This document shows, piece by piece, positions 7,217 through 16,371 of a stretch of DNA of 64,000 nucleotides. A model generated the notes under the pieces. That model had not been told where the DNA came from. It saw only the letters and a list, made by a program, of their open reading frames with translations, and made no database searches. The stretch comes from JAOUGY01 sp963825585 (GTDB lineage: Bacteria; Actinomycetota; Acidimicrobiia; Spongiisociales; ZC4RG35). Position numbers and translations under genes: made by a program. Location of the stretch: positions 248,001 to 312,000 of the forward strand of contig CAWGTX010000009.1 of the NCBI GenBank assembly GCA_963825585.1, given 5' to 3'. Each line of letters opens with the position of its first letter. Positions within the stretch are counted from its first letter, which is position 1.

Positions 7217-10129
7217 GTGCCGAAGGTGCGTCCAGGTCTCTCGGCGATGCTCGCTCTCGTCCTCGGCGTCGCCGGGTCGGTGATATTGCCGGCGAACGAC
7301 GTGCTCGCCCTTCCCTCCTTCGGGCCGGACACCCCTGACGTGGTCGAGGGCAGGCCCACCGGCCTCATCGTGATCGCCGAGGAGGTTGCATCAGCACGTG
7401 AGGGTGTGATCGACGACCAGGACCGGCTCGTCGATGACGGGAACCTGATGGAGCCCGACGAACGGCTGCTCGACGCCATCGACGAACTGGCTGGTGAGGA
7501 CGTCCCCGTCACCGACGACGGGCATGTCGATGTCGAGGCCGTCATCGAGGACGCCGGGATCGGATTCGAGGACGCCACACCCATCGCCGAAGACGTGTGG
7601 GTGGTCGAAACCGACACCGATGCCGACACGTTGGAAGAGCTACCGGGGGTGGGCGCCGTCGAGGAGGACTTCTTGGTGGCGCCCGCCGCCGAGGATCCCT
7701 ACCTCACCCAGCAGTGGGGGCTCCACAACTTCGGCCAGACCGTGGCAGGCAGCCCCGGCATCGCCACTGCCGACATCGGCTGGCGGGCCGCCCAAACACA
7801 GGTCGACGGTTCGGGCGTAGTGGTGGCGGTGGTCGACTCGGGGGTCGAGTTCACGCACACGGACCTGGCGAACTCGATCTGGGTGAACACCGACGAAGTG
7901 TGCGGCAATAGCGTCGATGACGACGCCAACGGCTATGTCGACGACTGCAACGGATACGACTTCATCAATCGCGACGGCACCCCGTTCGATCAGCGCACCG
8001 CGGCCGGGGTCGCCGTCGACAACAACCATGGAACCCATGTCGCCGGGATCATCGCCGCCACCACCGCCAACGGCGTGGGGGTGGCCGGTGTCGCTTCGGG
8101 GGCCCGCATCATGTCGGTGAAGGTGTTCGAGAACGGCGGAACGTCGATCTCAACGATCATCCAGGGCATCGACTACGCCTCCATCAACGGCGCCGACATC
8201 ATCAACCTATCGCTCGGCTCGTCGCCGGGAAGCCCCTATTCGCAGGCGCTGTACGACGCAGTGGCCCGTGCCCAACAACGGGGTTCGTTGGTGGTCGCCG
8301 CCGCCGGCAACAGCGGCGTCGACATCGACCGGTCTTCGGTGTGGCCGGCGTCGCTCACCAACCCCAACCTGATCACTGTCGGGGCGTCCACCAACCGTGA
8401 CGCCCGCGCCTCGTTCTCCAACTACGGCGTCGTGGGCGTCGACGTGTTCGCTCCCGGCCAGAGCATCGTCTCCAGCGTCGGGGGAGGTGGCTACGCCTTC
8501 TACAACGGCACCTCGATGGCGGCACCGATGGTGTCGGGCGTCGCCGCCCTCATCGCCCAGGCCTCGGGCAGTGACGATCCTCTCGAGATCCGTCGCCTGC
8601 TGTTGGAGGGAGTGGTTCCGGTGCAGGCGTTCTCTGGGATCTCGGCCACCGGCGGTCGGTCCAGCGCAGGTGCGGCGATGGGTTTTGCCGCTCTGGAAGA
8701 CGGTGCCGTCGCCTTCACCGCCGACGGGCTCGGGGGCTGGATCGAGGGGCCCGTTCAGGGCGTACTCACGGTGGGCTCGCCCCGGGCGGTCGAGCTCGGT
8801 ACCGATCTGGAGCTCACCCTGGGAACCGTCGTGGACGGAGCCCTCTCCGCCGTCATCGGCCATCCGATCGTGTTCGCCTTCGATGGATCCGGTGGGCCGC
8901 GGTCGACCTCCCAGACGGGACGGATCGATCTCGGCCTCGACGAGCCGGGTCGGCGAGCACTGGCGATCGGCACTCTCGAGATCGAGGTCTCCACCGAGCT
9001 ACCGGATGGCGACTACGTGCTGTATCTGGGTGGTACCACCGCCGGCGGGACCATCCTCACTGGGCAGATGGTCAGGTTCCGGGTGGGAACCGAACCTATT
9101 GCCCAGCCCCCGCCGACCGCTCCGCCGGCGAGTGGTCCTGCATCGAACACACCTGCACCGAACACTCCCGCACCGAACGCTCCTGGGCCGGGCACCCCGC
9201 CGTCGGGTGGTGGCGAGGGTGGTCTCGTCGTGTCCCCGCCCGGGGGTGGTGTCCCGCCGGCGGTCGGTGGTGGAGGTTCTGCAAGCCCGCCCCCATCGTC
9301 AGACGGCGGCGATTCCGTCGGTGGCGGCGGTCAGGCTCCGGTACCCGGTGGATCCGTCGGTGGCGGCTCCACGGGCGGCGATGGCGGTGCCGGCGACCTT
9401 GGACAGCCGGTGCCGGGTGGTTCGACGGGAGGCGGTTCCACGGGAGGTGGAACCGGGGGCGGCGGCTCTACCGGAGGCGGGAGCACCCCACCGCCTTCGG
9501 CCGCTTCGGTGGTGAGCCCCGCCTCCGGTCCCACCTCCGGTGGCACGCTGGTGCGCATCGATGCCGCCTTCTCGGATGTCCGTTCGGTGTCGTTCGGGGG
9601 AAGCGCCTCTCCATTCGTGTTCGCCATGGCGAACTTCATCATCGCCGAGAGTCCCCGCCGTGCCGCTGGCACGGTGGACATCGTGGTCTCGCACGCCGGC
9701 GGAGACACCGTCTACCCGGCAGCCTTCACATTCCAGGGCGCCGCCGACACGGGCGCCGGCGGCTCCACAGGTGGTGGATCGACCGGTGGCGGGTCCACGT
9801 CTCCTCCCGCCGGTGGTGGATCCCCCGTTGGAGGGTCGACGCCTCCTCCCGCCGGAGGTGGATCATCCGGTGGCGGCACCGCTCCCGGATCTGGTGCGGG
9901 TACCACGCCCCCCTCCTCCCCGAACCAGCCCGTGGCGCCGCCTGCGACGACCGCACCGACCGCTCCCGCCACCCCGCCCTCGTCTGTCCCGCCGCCGATG
10001 GTCGCAGGGCAGCCGCACACGCTCGCCAACGGGCTCACGGTCGACGCGTTCGGCTCCGGTCACCCGCTGGGGTCCGGTCTGCGGGGCGCCGCATGCGAGG
10101 GAGACGACTGCAGGTCGTTCCGGCCCTAG
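7217..10129 (+). CDS. Secreted subtilase (S8) with IPT/TIG domain and Gly/Pro-rich tail
   Basis: A GTG start at 7217 after GGAAGGAG gives about 970 residues with a signal peptide (LSAMLALVLGVAGSVILPAN). A propeptide-like segment precedes the catalytic domain, which has the triad in VAVVDSGVEF (Asp), NNHGTHVAGI (His) and NGTSMAAPMVSG (Ser), plus the oxyanion Asn in AAAGNSG. After a beta-rich region come long Gly/Ser/Thr/Pro-rich stretches with a TIG-like domain (SPASGPTSGGTLVRI) between them. The tail carries no LPXTG or membrane anchor. It is most likely an exported protease; the linkers suggest cell-surface or matrix display. Confidence 0.88.
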   Translation: MPKVRPGLSAMLALVLGVAGSVILPANDVLALPSFGPDTPDVVEGRPTGLIVIAEEVASAREGVIDDQDRLVDDGNLMEPDERLLDAIDELAGEDVPVTDDGHVDVEAVIEDAGIGFEDATPIAEDVWVVETDTDADTLEELPGVGAVEEDFLVAPAAEDPYLTQQWGLHNFGQTVAGSPGIATADIGWRAAQTQVDGSGVVVAVVDSGVEFTHTDLANSIWVNTDEVCGNSVDDDANGYVDDCNGYDFINRDGTPFDQRTAAGVAVDNNHGTHVAGIIAATTANGVGVAGVASGARIMSVKVFENGGTSISTIIQGIDYASINGADIINLSLGSSPGSPYSQALYDAVARAQQRGSLVVAAAGNSGVDIDRSSVWPASLTNPNLITVGASTNRDARASFSNYGVVGVDVFAPGQSIVSSVGGGGYAFYNGTSMAAPMVSGVAALIAQASGSDDPLEIRRLLLEGVVPVQAFSGISATGGRSSAGAAMGFAALEDGAVAFTADGLGGWIEGPVQGVLTVGSPRAVELGTDLELTLGTVVDGALSAVIGHPIVFAFDGSGGPRSTSQTGRIDLGLDEPGRRALAIGTLEIEVSTELPDGDYVLYLGGTTAGGTILTGQMVRFRVGTEPIAQPPPTAPPASGPASNTPAPNTPAPNAPGPGTPPSGGGEGGLVVSPPGGGVPPAVGGGGSASPPPSSDGGDSVGGGGQAPVPGGSVGGGSTGGDGGAGDLGQPVPGGSTGGGSTGGGTGGGGSTGGGSTPPPSAASVVSPASGPTSGGTLVRIDAAFSDVRSVSFGGSASPFVFAMANFIIAESPRRAAGTVDIVVSHAGGDTVYPAAFTFQGAADTGAGGSTGGGSTGGGSTSPPAGGGSPVGGSTPPPAGGGSSGGGTAPGSGAGTTPPSSPNQPVAPPATTAPTAPATPPSSVPPPMVAGQPHTLANGLTVDAFGSGHPLGSGLRGAACEGDDCRSFRP

Positions 10130-10181
10130 TGGCCTGCCCGCCTTGTGCGGACGCCCATGCCCGACGTGATGATCGACCCGA

Positions 10182-10868
10182 TCACTTGGACAGCCCGCCG
10201 ACCATGCGCCGGACTTCCCCTTCGAAGAAGGCCTCGGCATCGATTCCGGGATACATCCAGTGGAGCTGGTCGAGGATCTCGAGGGTGACCAACCCGTGCA
10301 GGTGAGCCCAGGTGCCCAGGAGGGCGGGGACGAGCTCGGGCGGAAACCCGGGAACGGGAATGTCGGCGGCGAAGGAGCGTTCGGTTTCGGTCAGCGGACG
10401 GGACAGGGCAGGAGCGATGATCTCGCCGGCCAGCCATCCCTGGGTGCAGATTCGGAAGAACGCCTCGCCCATGCGCCGGTTGGCCTGCACGGTGGGACCG
10501 TCCGCTGGGGCGGCGTAGCCGGGGATCGGTGTTCCGAAGATCAAAAGGAAGCGGTTGGGGTGACCGAGCGCCCATGCGCGGTACGCGGTCGCGCCGGCGA
10601 TGTACTGCTCGGCCGCGGATCCCTGGGCCGACGCGATCCCTTCGACCACGGCATCGGCCAGGCCTTCGTAGGCATCGGTGAGGAGATCCGTCACCAGTGC
10701 GTCGAGACCGTCGTAGTAGCGGTAGATGCCCGCAGGGCTCATCCCGATCGCCCGGGCAACTCCTCGGATGCTGAGAGATGCGGCACCCTCGGCGGCGATC
10801 TGTGTCAGGGCTGCGTCCTTGATCTCGTCGATCGTGGAAGCTCTCACCCGGTCTCGACGTGTCGTCAT
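10182..10868 (-). CDS. TetR family transcriptional regulator
   Basis: A 228-residue protein whose N-terminal helix-turn-helix reads SLSIRGVARAIGMSPAGIYRYYDGLDALV, typical of TetR. The rest is the ligand-binding helical domain with a TetR_C-type WAHLHGLVTLE segment. The ATG at 10868 is chosen because the longer frame upstream contains the operator. The gene is divergent from the epimerase, and two copies of a palindrome lie in the shared region, so self-repression and control of the epimerase and cupredoxin genes are likely. Confidence 0.88.
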   Translation of the reverse strand: MTTRRDRVRASTIDEIKDAALTQIAAEGAASLSIRGVARAIGMSPAGIYRYYDGLDALVTDLLTDAYEGLADAVVEGIASAQGSAAEQYIAGATAYRAWALGHPNRFLLIFGTPIPGYAAPADGPTVQANRRMGEAFFRICTQGWLAGEIIAPALSRPLTETERSFAADIPVPGFPPELVPALLGTWAHLHGLVTLEILDQLHWMYPGIDAEAFFEGEVRRMVGGLSK

Positions 10869-10889
10869 GGACCGCAGTGTAAACGCCTC

Positions 10890-10946
10890 TTGACAATGCG
10901 AACGGTGTTCGCATACAGTGTGATCAGTAGTGAACGCTGTTCGCAT
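10890..10946. promoter_or_regulatory. Promoter with embedded TetR-type operators
   Basis: TTGACA (10890-10895) and TACAGT (10914-10919) are 18 bases apart and read to the right. The spacer is filled exactly by the palindrome ATGCGAACGGTGTTCGCAT (10896-10914; 8-bp arms, 3-base centre). A second, half-conserved copy TAGTGAACGCTGTTCGCAT lies at 10928-10946, 32 bases on, matching 15 of 19 positions. A repressor here would block RNA polymerase directly. Confidence 0.7.
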
Positions 10947-10951
10947 CGATG

Positions 10952-10994
10952 CGGGTCAACAGGTCGATAGGTCGACAGGTAGACAGGTCAACGG
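10952..10994. repeat. Degenerate GGTCRACA/GGTCGATA array in leader
   Basis: Five imperfect octamers (GGTCAACA, GGTCGATA, GGTCGACA, GGTAGACA, GGTCAACG) fill the 5' leader of the epimerase gene, between the operators and its ribosome site. The same unit is seen at 6629. Confidence 0.5.
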
Positions 10995-11034
10995 GCCACC
11001 ACTCGGCGTGACTGCGCAACAACAAGGAGTCGAA

Positions 11035-11970
11035 ATGACGAATGAACAGCACGTGGTGATCGGGGCAACCGGCGGAGCAGGTTCCGCCATCGCCGCCGCC
11101 CTTTCGCTCCAAGGATTACCCACGATCGCGGTGAGTCGAGGCACCAGCACCGACCGCCAGGCCGACATCGAGACGCCCGAGGGTGCGCGGGCGGCAGTGG
11201 AAGGCGCTGCCGTGGTGTACATGGCAGCGCAGCCGCCCTATACCGAGTGGCCCGACCGGTTCCCGGCCATGCTCGCCAACGTGATCGATGCCACCGCCGC
11301 CGTGGGGGCCAAGTTGGTGATGGTCGACAACCTCTACGGTTACGGCCCGGTCACTCACTCCCTTCGCGAGGACACGCCGGAGCGTGCCACCGACGCCAAG
11401 GGCCGAACCCGCCGGCGGATGACGGAGATGCTCCTGGAGGCTCATTGCTCCGGTCGGTTGGAGATCACGATCGGCCGTGCCGCGGACTACTTCGGTCCAA
11501 ACGCCGACAACTCGGGCATCACCTCACTCGCCATCGCACCGCCCACCGGCGGTCGGAAGGCGCGGTGGGTCGGGCGCCTCGACATGCCCCACTCCGCTGC
11601 CTACCTGCCCGATGTCGCCCGAGCATTCGTGACCCTCGGCACCGATCGCCGCGCCGACGGGCGGATCTGGCATCTGCCTCACGCTCCTGCGGTCACCGGC
11701 GCCGAGTTCATCGAACTCGTCAATCGGATGCTACCCACGCCGGTCGCCTCCGGCACCGTCTCCAGATCCATGCTTCGGCTGGCGGCGCCGTTCCATTCGA
11801 TCTCGCGGGAGACCCTTCCGCTCATCCATCAGTGGAACCAGCCGTTCGTGGTCGATGACACGGCGTTCCGATCCACCTTCGGGCCATTCGAAAGCACCCC
11901 GCTGGAGCATGCCGTCCGTGACACCGTCCAGTGGTACCTGCAGCGCAACACGGTGGAGGTGGGCGCATGA
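11035..11970 (+). CDS. NAD-dependent epimerase/dehydratase family protein
   Basis: A 311-residue Rossmann protein. The N-terminus HVVIGATGGAGSAIAAAL carries the nucleotide-binding GxxGxxG, and VMVDNLYGYGPV is an atypical extended-SDR segment where YxxxK would be. ATG at 11035 follows AAGGAGTCGAA; the longer frame starting in the operator region is less likely. It overlaps the cupredoxin start by four bases and is divergent from the TetR gene, suggesting a TetR-controlled two-gene operon. The substrate cannot be told. Confidence 0.8.
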   Translation: MTNEQHVVIGATGGAGSAIAAALSLQGLPTIAVSRGTSTDRQADIETPEGARAAVEGAAVVYMAAQPPYTEWPDRFPAMLANVIDATAAVGAKLVMVDNLYGYGPVTHSLREDTPERATDAKGRTRRRMTEMLLEAHCSGRLEITIGRAADYFGPNADNSGITSLAIAPPTGGRKARWVGRLDMPHSAAYLPDVARAFVTLGTDRRADGRIWHLPHAPAVTGAEFIELVNRMLPTPVASGTVSRSMLRLAAPFHSISRETLPLIHQWNQPFVVDDTAFRSTFGPFESTPLEHAVRDTVQWYLQRNTVEVGA

Positions 11971-12332
11971 ACGCCATCACAGGTCGTCGTCCCTTGCTCA
12001 GGCTGCTGTTGGCCGTGCTCGCCGTCAACGCCGCATTCTGGGGCTACCGATACTTCGCCGATCCGACCCTCGGCGAGGTGGGGACGAGAACGAACCAGGT
12101 GACCATCGTCGGCTCGTCGTTCTCGCCGGCCGTCGTCGAGGTGCCCGTGGGCGTCGAGGTGACCTGGACGTTCGCAGACGCCGAGGAGCACAACGTGATC
12201 TTCGATGACTTCGGCTCCAACGTGGAGTTGACGGGTTCGTACCGTCACACGTTCGAAACGGCGGGAGAGTACCCGTACGTCTGCACACTCCACCCGCTGT
12301 CGATGAAGGGCCGGGTGATCGTCACCGGATGA
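11967..12332 (+). CDS. Cupredoxin (plastocyanin-like, type I copper)
   Basis: A 121-residue exported protein with an uncleaved or signal-anchor helix LLRLLLAVLAVNAAFWGYRY and one cupredoxin domain. The copper ligands are visible: His in EEHNVIF, then Cys, His and Met in YVCTLHPLSMKG. It would carry electrons or bind copper outside the membrane. ATG overlaps the epimerase stop, so both genes are likely under the TetR operator. Confidence 0.87.
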   Translation: MNAITGRRPLLRLLLAVLAVNAAFWGYRYFADPTLGEVGTRTNQVTIVGSSFSPAVVEVPVGVEVTWTFADAEEHNVIFDDFGSNVELTGSYRHTFETAGEYPYVCTLHPLSMKGRVIVTG

Positions 12333-12361
12333 GCCGGTACCCGATCAGGGGCGATGCTGCG

Positions 12362-12677
12362 TCAAAAGGGGGCCAGGCGACGCTCGAACACCGTTGCCGA
12401 GTCCTCTTTCCGGTACGTGAGGTCACCATCCGTCATCAGTGCCAGGCGCCGGGCCACCGCCAGGCCCAACCCGACCGCGCCAGCCAACCATCGGCGACGA
12501 TCGCAATCAAGCGCCCAGCGCCAACCACACGTTGGGCGCACCCACCAGCTTCATGAACACGGCGAGCACCAGGGCCAGCACTCCGGCAGTCAGTCGGATG
12601 ATCGTCCAACGGCGCACCACGTATCGCAGAGCGTGATCGTTGAGGGCGAAACCCTCGAAAGCTGATGGCCGCAGCAC
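12362..12677 (-). pseudogene. Small membrane protein, frame broken twice
   Basis: From a GTG at 12677 one frame gives an F-E-G-F-A-L-N-D-H-containing N-terminus and the hydrophobic LTAGVLALVLAVFMKLVG up to a TGA at 12507. A second frame continues the hydrophobic pattern (LIAIVADGWLA), and a third gives GAVGLGLAVARRLALMTDGD and a charged tail ending at 12362. Joined by two single-base indels this is a plausible protein of about 100 residues with two or three membrane helices. The GLGLAVARRL...GDLTYR tail also resembles the end of a histidine-kinase ATPase domain, so a kinase remnant is the alternative. Confidence 0.4.
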
Positions 12678-12718
12678 AGGGAATCATCGGCACCCGGGGC
12701 TGGAAAGGTGAGCAGTCC

Positions 12719-13600
12719 CTACCTGCCCGAGCGGACGATCATGACCACAGCGGTCACGATGAGGGGAAGGGCGATCCACGCCCCCGGTCCCAGGATCTCG
12801 CCACCGAGCAGCAAACCGAGCAGCACCGCCACCATCGGGTTGACATAGGCGTAGCTGAGCGCCAGGCCGGGTCGAACGGTGCGGAGCAGATAGGCGTAGG
12901 CGCTGAAGGCCAACAGCGACCCGGGGATGGTGAGGTAGGCCAGGGCGAGGGCGCTGGAGGTCCCGACGTCAGTGGGGATCGTCTCGCCGCGGATGAGCCC
13001 CGCGACGAGCAGCGAGAAACTGCCACCGAGCATGAACAGTGCCGTCCGGATGTTGCCGGACGGCAGCTCCATGTGGTTCGACCATACGGATCCGATCGCC
13101 CAGGTGATCGGTGAGGCGATGATGAGTACCAGTCCGAGCGGGGCGGCGTCGAAGTCGCCTTCGGTGGAGAGAGCGACCACTCCCGTCATCCCGATGGCAA
13201 GTCCCATCCACTCCCGGGGGCGTGGCCAGGCGCCGAACACGCCGCCCACCAACGATGCCCACACCGGGGTCATGGCTATGGCGGTTGCGGCGATTCCGCT
13301 GCCGACCCCCATCGACTCGGCGATCGTCACCTGGCCCACACCCCCTACGAAAAGGAAGGTGCCGACGACCCAGCCGTTCCGCACGTGGGCCGGCTCAGGC
13401 CGGGGCGCCCCTTTCCAGCGGGTGAGTGTGTACAGCACGGTTCCTGCGACACCGGTGCGGGCGGCGTTGCCAAGTAGCGGCGGGATGTCCTCGACCATGA
13501 ACCGCAGCGCCAGATAGGTCGAGCCCCAGATGAGGTACACCGTCAGCAGAGCGAGTGGAACGAGACGCCGTGTGGCGGGAGTGGCGGTGGTGGGCGTCAT
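12719..13600 (-). CDS. DMT superfamily exporter (EamA, YedA-like)
   Basis: A 293-residue membrane protein with ten predicted helices in two EamA repeats. It begins LVPLALLTVYLIWGSTYLAL, the motif seen in YedA-type drug/metabolite exporters, and the second repeat has WAIGSVWSNHM and SYAYVNPMVAVLLG. ATG at 13600 is preferred over an upstream start because it gives the usual family N-terminus. It is divergent from the HAD phosphatase with 77 bases between. Substrate unknown. Confidence 0.85.
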   Translation of the reverse strand: MTPTTATPATRRLVPLALLTVYLIWGSTYLALRFMVEDIPPLLGNAARTGVAGTVLYTLTRWKGAPRPEPAHVRNGWVVGTFLFVGGVGQVTIAESMGVGSGIAATAIAMTPVWASLVGGVFGAWPRPREWMGLAIGMTGVVALSTEGDFDAAPLGLVLIIASPITWAIGSVWSNHMELPSGNIRTALFMLGGSFSLLVAGLIRGETIPTDVGTSSALALAYLTIPGSLLAFSAYAYLLRTVRPGLALSYAYVNPMVAVLLGLLLGGEILGPGAWIALPLIVTAVVMIVRSGR

Positions 13601-13677
13601 GGGACGAGGCGACGATAGGCCACCGGTGGGGACTGTTCGCCGGTGCACCGGGATGTCGGTGGGGTAGCCTCACCGGC

Positions 13678-14436
13678 GTGCCGCACAAACACTTCCTGCT
13701 CGACATGGACGGGGTCCTCGTCCGGGGGCGGACACCCGTTCCTGGCGCCGACGAATTCCTCAGGCAACTCGAGGCGAGCGATCGGCAGTACCTCGTCCTC
13801 ACCAACAACTCGACCTACACCCCGGCGGACCTGGCGCATCGGTTGGCCTCGATGGGTCTACGGGTCCCGTTCGAGCGCATCTTCACGTCGGCGATGGCAA
13901 CCGCCAATTTCCTCCACTCGCAACGCCCGGGCGGCAAGGCCTACGTGGTGGGGGAGAGCGGACTCACCACCGCCTTGCACGGCGTTGGCTACGTCATCAC
14001 CGACCTGGACCCCGACTACGTTGTGCTGGGGGAAGGACGCCTCGACATCGAGGCCATCACCGCCGCCGTCCGTCACGTGGCTTCCGGAGCGGCGTTCGTG
14101 GTCACGAACCCCGATGTGGCGGGGCCATCGGAGGCGGGGATCGTCCCGGCCGCCGGATCGGTCGCAGCCCTCATCCAGGCCGCTACTGGCATCGCCCCTT
14201 ATGTCGTCGGCAAACCGAATCCCTTCATGTTCCGCGCCGCGCTGAACCACATCGATGTGCACTCCGAGGACACGATCATGGTGGGCGACAACCTCCACAC
14301 CGATATCAAGGGCGGGATGGAGTCGGGCCTCGAGACGATCCTGGTTCTCAGCGGAATGACCGACGAGATCGACGTCGCCAGGTCGCCGTACCGTCCGAAC
14401 CAGGTCGTGGGCTCGGTGGCCGAGATCGAGCTGTGA
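13678..14436 (+). CDS. HAD-IIA family hydrolase (NagD-like phosphatase)
   Basis: A 252-residue haloacid-dehalogenase phosphatase with all four motifs: LLDMDGVL (nucleophile Asp), TNNST, the Lys of GKPNPFMF and GDNLHTDIKGG. The cap insertion between motifs II and III fits type IIA, the class containing NagD and 4-nitrophenyl phosphatases. GTG at 13678 is the start. The stop overlaps the GTG of the methyltransferase. Exact substrate unknown. Confidence 0.88.
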   Translation: MPHKHFLLDMDGVLVRGRTPVPGADEFLRQLEASDRQYLVLTNNSTYTPADLAHRLASMGLRVPFERIFTSAMATANFLHSQRPGGKAYVVGESGLTTALHGVGYVITDLDPDYVVLGEGRLDIEAITAAVRHVASGAAFVVTNPDVAGPSEAGIVPAAGSVAALIQAATGIAPYVVGKPNPFMFRAALNHIDVHSEDTIMVGDNLHTDIKGGMESGLETILVLSGMTDEIDVARSPYRPNQVVGSVAEIEL

Positions 14437-15251
14437 TCGAGGTCAGGGTCGAAGCCGCCGATGACCCGCGGCTTTCGGACTACACCGGCCTGCGGGACCC
14501 GGCCCGCCGGTCTCGAATGGAAGCCGGCGGAGGCTTCTTCGTTGCCGAAGGCCTGTTCGTGATCGAACGCCTCCTCGCGTCGGATCTCACCGTGCGGAGC
14601 GTCTTCGTGACGCCCTCCCGTTTGGAGCGGTTGCGTCCCGACCTCGAGGGGCGGGTGCACACGGTGTACGTGGCGAGTCGGGATGTGATGGAGGGGGTGG
14701 TGGGGTTCGACATCCATCGGGGGGCCCTGGCGTCTGCCGAGCGGCCCGCTCCGGTGGATCTTGCGGCTGCGGTCGGCGATGCCGCGGTGGTTGCGGCACT
14801 GGAGGGGTTGAACGATCACGAGAACATCGGATCGATCTTCCGCTCGGCTGCCGGCCTGGGTGTGGGGGCCATGCTGCTCGATGGCACCTGCGCCGACCCC
14901 TGGTACCGCCGGTCGGTGCGGGTGTCGATGGGGACGGTGCTCGATCTGCCCATCGCCCGTGAACCGCAGCTGACCCCGGCGCTGGAGCGGCTGAAGGGAA
15001 TCGGGTTCCGCCTGGTCGCGCTCGGTCTGGGGTCGGGGGCGGTACCGCTGGTCTCGGTGGAGCCCGGTCCGGCCACGGTCGTTGTGTTGGGGGCGGAAGG
15101 TCCTGGTCTGTGCGCCGCGACGTTGGCGTCGGTGGATGTGGTGGCGAAGATTCCGATGGCGCGTTCGGTCGATTCGCTCAACGTGGGTCACGCCGCCGCT
15201 ATCGCCTTCCACCACTTCGCGTCCGCCTCAGCGGCCACATCCGCCGGATAA
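14433..15251 (+). CDS. TrmH/SpoU family RNA 2'-O-methyltransferase
   Basis: A 272-residue protein with an N-terminal substrate-binding part (RMEAGGGFFVAEGLFVIERLL) and the SPOUT domain. Motif 1 is LNDHENIGSIFRSAAGLGVGAML, motif 2 LGAEGPGL, motif 3 IPMARSVDSLNVGHAAAIAFH; the deep knot binds SAM. It methylates a ribose in rRNA or tRNA; the target is not predictable here. It begins inside the phosphatase stop codon. Confidence 0.9.
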   Translation: MIEVRVEAADDPRLSDYTGLRDPARRSRMEAGGGFFVAEGLFVIERLLASDLTVRSVFVTPSRLERLRPDLEGRVHTVYVASRDVMEGVVGFDIHRGALASAERPAPVDLAAAVGDAAVVAALEGLNDHENIGSIFRSAAGLGVGAMLLDGTCADPWYRRSVRVSMGTVLDLPIAREPQLTPALERLKGIGFRLVALGLGSGAVPLVSVEPGPATVVVLGAEGPGLCAATLASVDVVAKIPMARSVDSLNVGHAAAIAFHHFASASAATSAG

Positions 15252-15277
15252 CCGGTGCCATCGGCCAAGATGGTGAC

Positions 15278-15976
15278 ATGCGCACATTCCGCACCCTCCT
15301 GGTCTTCGTCGTCGGCTCGTTTCTGCTCTCCGGTTGTGGACTCCGTACCTGGGTCGATGTCACGATCGACGAGGGCTCGAGCGGCACCGTCACGCTCCAG
15401 GTGGCTTCGAACCAGGAGCTGCGCGACGGGCTGGCCACCTTCTCTCCCGATGTCGATGCGGTTGCCGAGCTCACCAACGGACTGGCCGAGCAGGGATGGG
15501 ACATCGATGCCGCCCCGGCCGACGGCGAATGGGAGGGTGTGGTGGCGACCCAGATCTTCGCCGACTTCGCCGAACTGGAAGGCCTGCTGGGACAGGCCCT
15601 CCAGGGAGGTGGCTCCAACCTGGAGCTGGTCGAGACCGACGATGGATACAGCCTGGCGGCAGCCCTCGGCCCGCCGCCGACAGGAACCAACGAAGCCGAT
15701 CTGTTCGCTCAGGCCTCCGATGTCATCGAACTCGACGGTCGGCTGTCGGTCCGGTTTCCAGGGGAGGTGACCGAGAGCAATGGCACCGTGTCAGAGGATG
15801 GCCAGACGGTCACCTGGACCTACGACTCTGAGTCGATCGCAGGGCTCGAAGTCACGGCAGAGGCCGAAAAACCGGGCCAGAATCCGATTGTGGCGGTCGT
15901 GGTGCTGGCCCTGGGTGCCGGGATCGGGTTGGCTCTGGTAAGACTGGTCCAACGCCGGCGTCAAGATTCAATCTGA
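15278..15976 (+). CDS. LppM-like lipoprotein
   Basis: A 232-residue protein with a lipoprotein signal (LLVFVVGSFLLSGCG; lipobox Cys at about residue 21), a beta-rich exported domain and a single C-terminal helix (NPIVAVVVLALGAGIGLALV) followed by an RRR stop-transfer. This layout and the opening WVDVTIDEGSSGTVTLQV resemble the LppM family of actinobacteria. No enzymatic motif is seen. Confidence 0.7.
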   Translation: MRTFRTLLVFVVGSFLLSGCGLRTWVDVTIDEGSSGTVTLQVASNQELRDGLATFSPDVDAVAELTNGLAEQGWDIDAAPADGEWEGVVATQIFADFAELEGLLGQALQGGGSNLELVETDDGYSLAAALGPPPTGTNEADLFAQASDVIELDGRLSVRFPGEVTESNGTVSEDGQTVTWTYDSESIAGLEVTAEAEKPGQNPIVAVVVLALGAGIGLALVRLVQRRRQDSI

Positions 15977-15978
15977 AC

Positions 15979-16371
15979 GAGAGGTGGAGGGTTGGGGGGG
16001 GAGAGATCTTCACCCGGTTGACCTGTTCGGTGAGCGCCACCGGGATGTCCAGCGAGTTCAACAGCTGGATGTCGTCGAGGACGTTCACGATCCGGTCGCC
16101 ACAGTCCACGATGGCTGTGACGGCCACCGTGGTGAGCTCGTTGGCCCCGGCAGGTACTGGGTGCCGCGTTCCCGAGGCGCGCTGAACCAGGTTGCTCTCG
16201 TCGTCGACGGCGAGTGCACTGACAGGGCCACCGTGTCGAGCCACGAGGTGATGGGCGTCGTCCCGTTCGAGCGGTGCCATCCCAAGAACGCTGGCGGCGT
16301 TGAACACGGCGATCATGGCCTCGCGATAGCGGATCGTGCCGAATCGGAGGAATCCGGGCGCCCTCGAGATC
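15979..16371 (-). pseudogene. Unrecognised coding remnant joined to the GH5 fragment
   Basis: Downstream of the GH5 fragment on the minus strand, a different frame reads like protein: FLRFGTIRYREAMIAVF, then NELTTVAVTAIVDCGDRIVN and LLNSLDIPVALTEQVNRVK. It has no start of its own and no recognised domain, and runs into the end of the lipoprotein gene. It may be the tail of a gene joined to the GH5 piece by a deletion. Confidence 0.3.
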
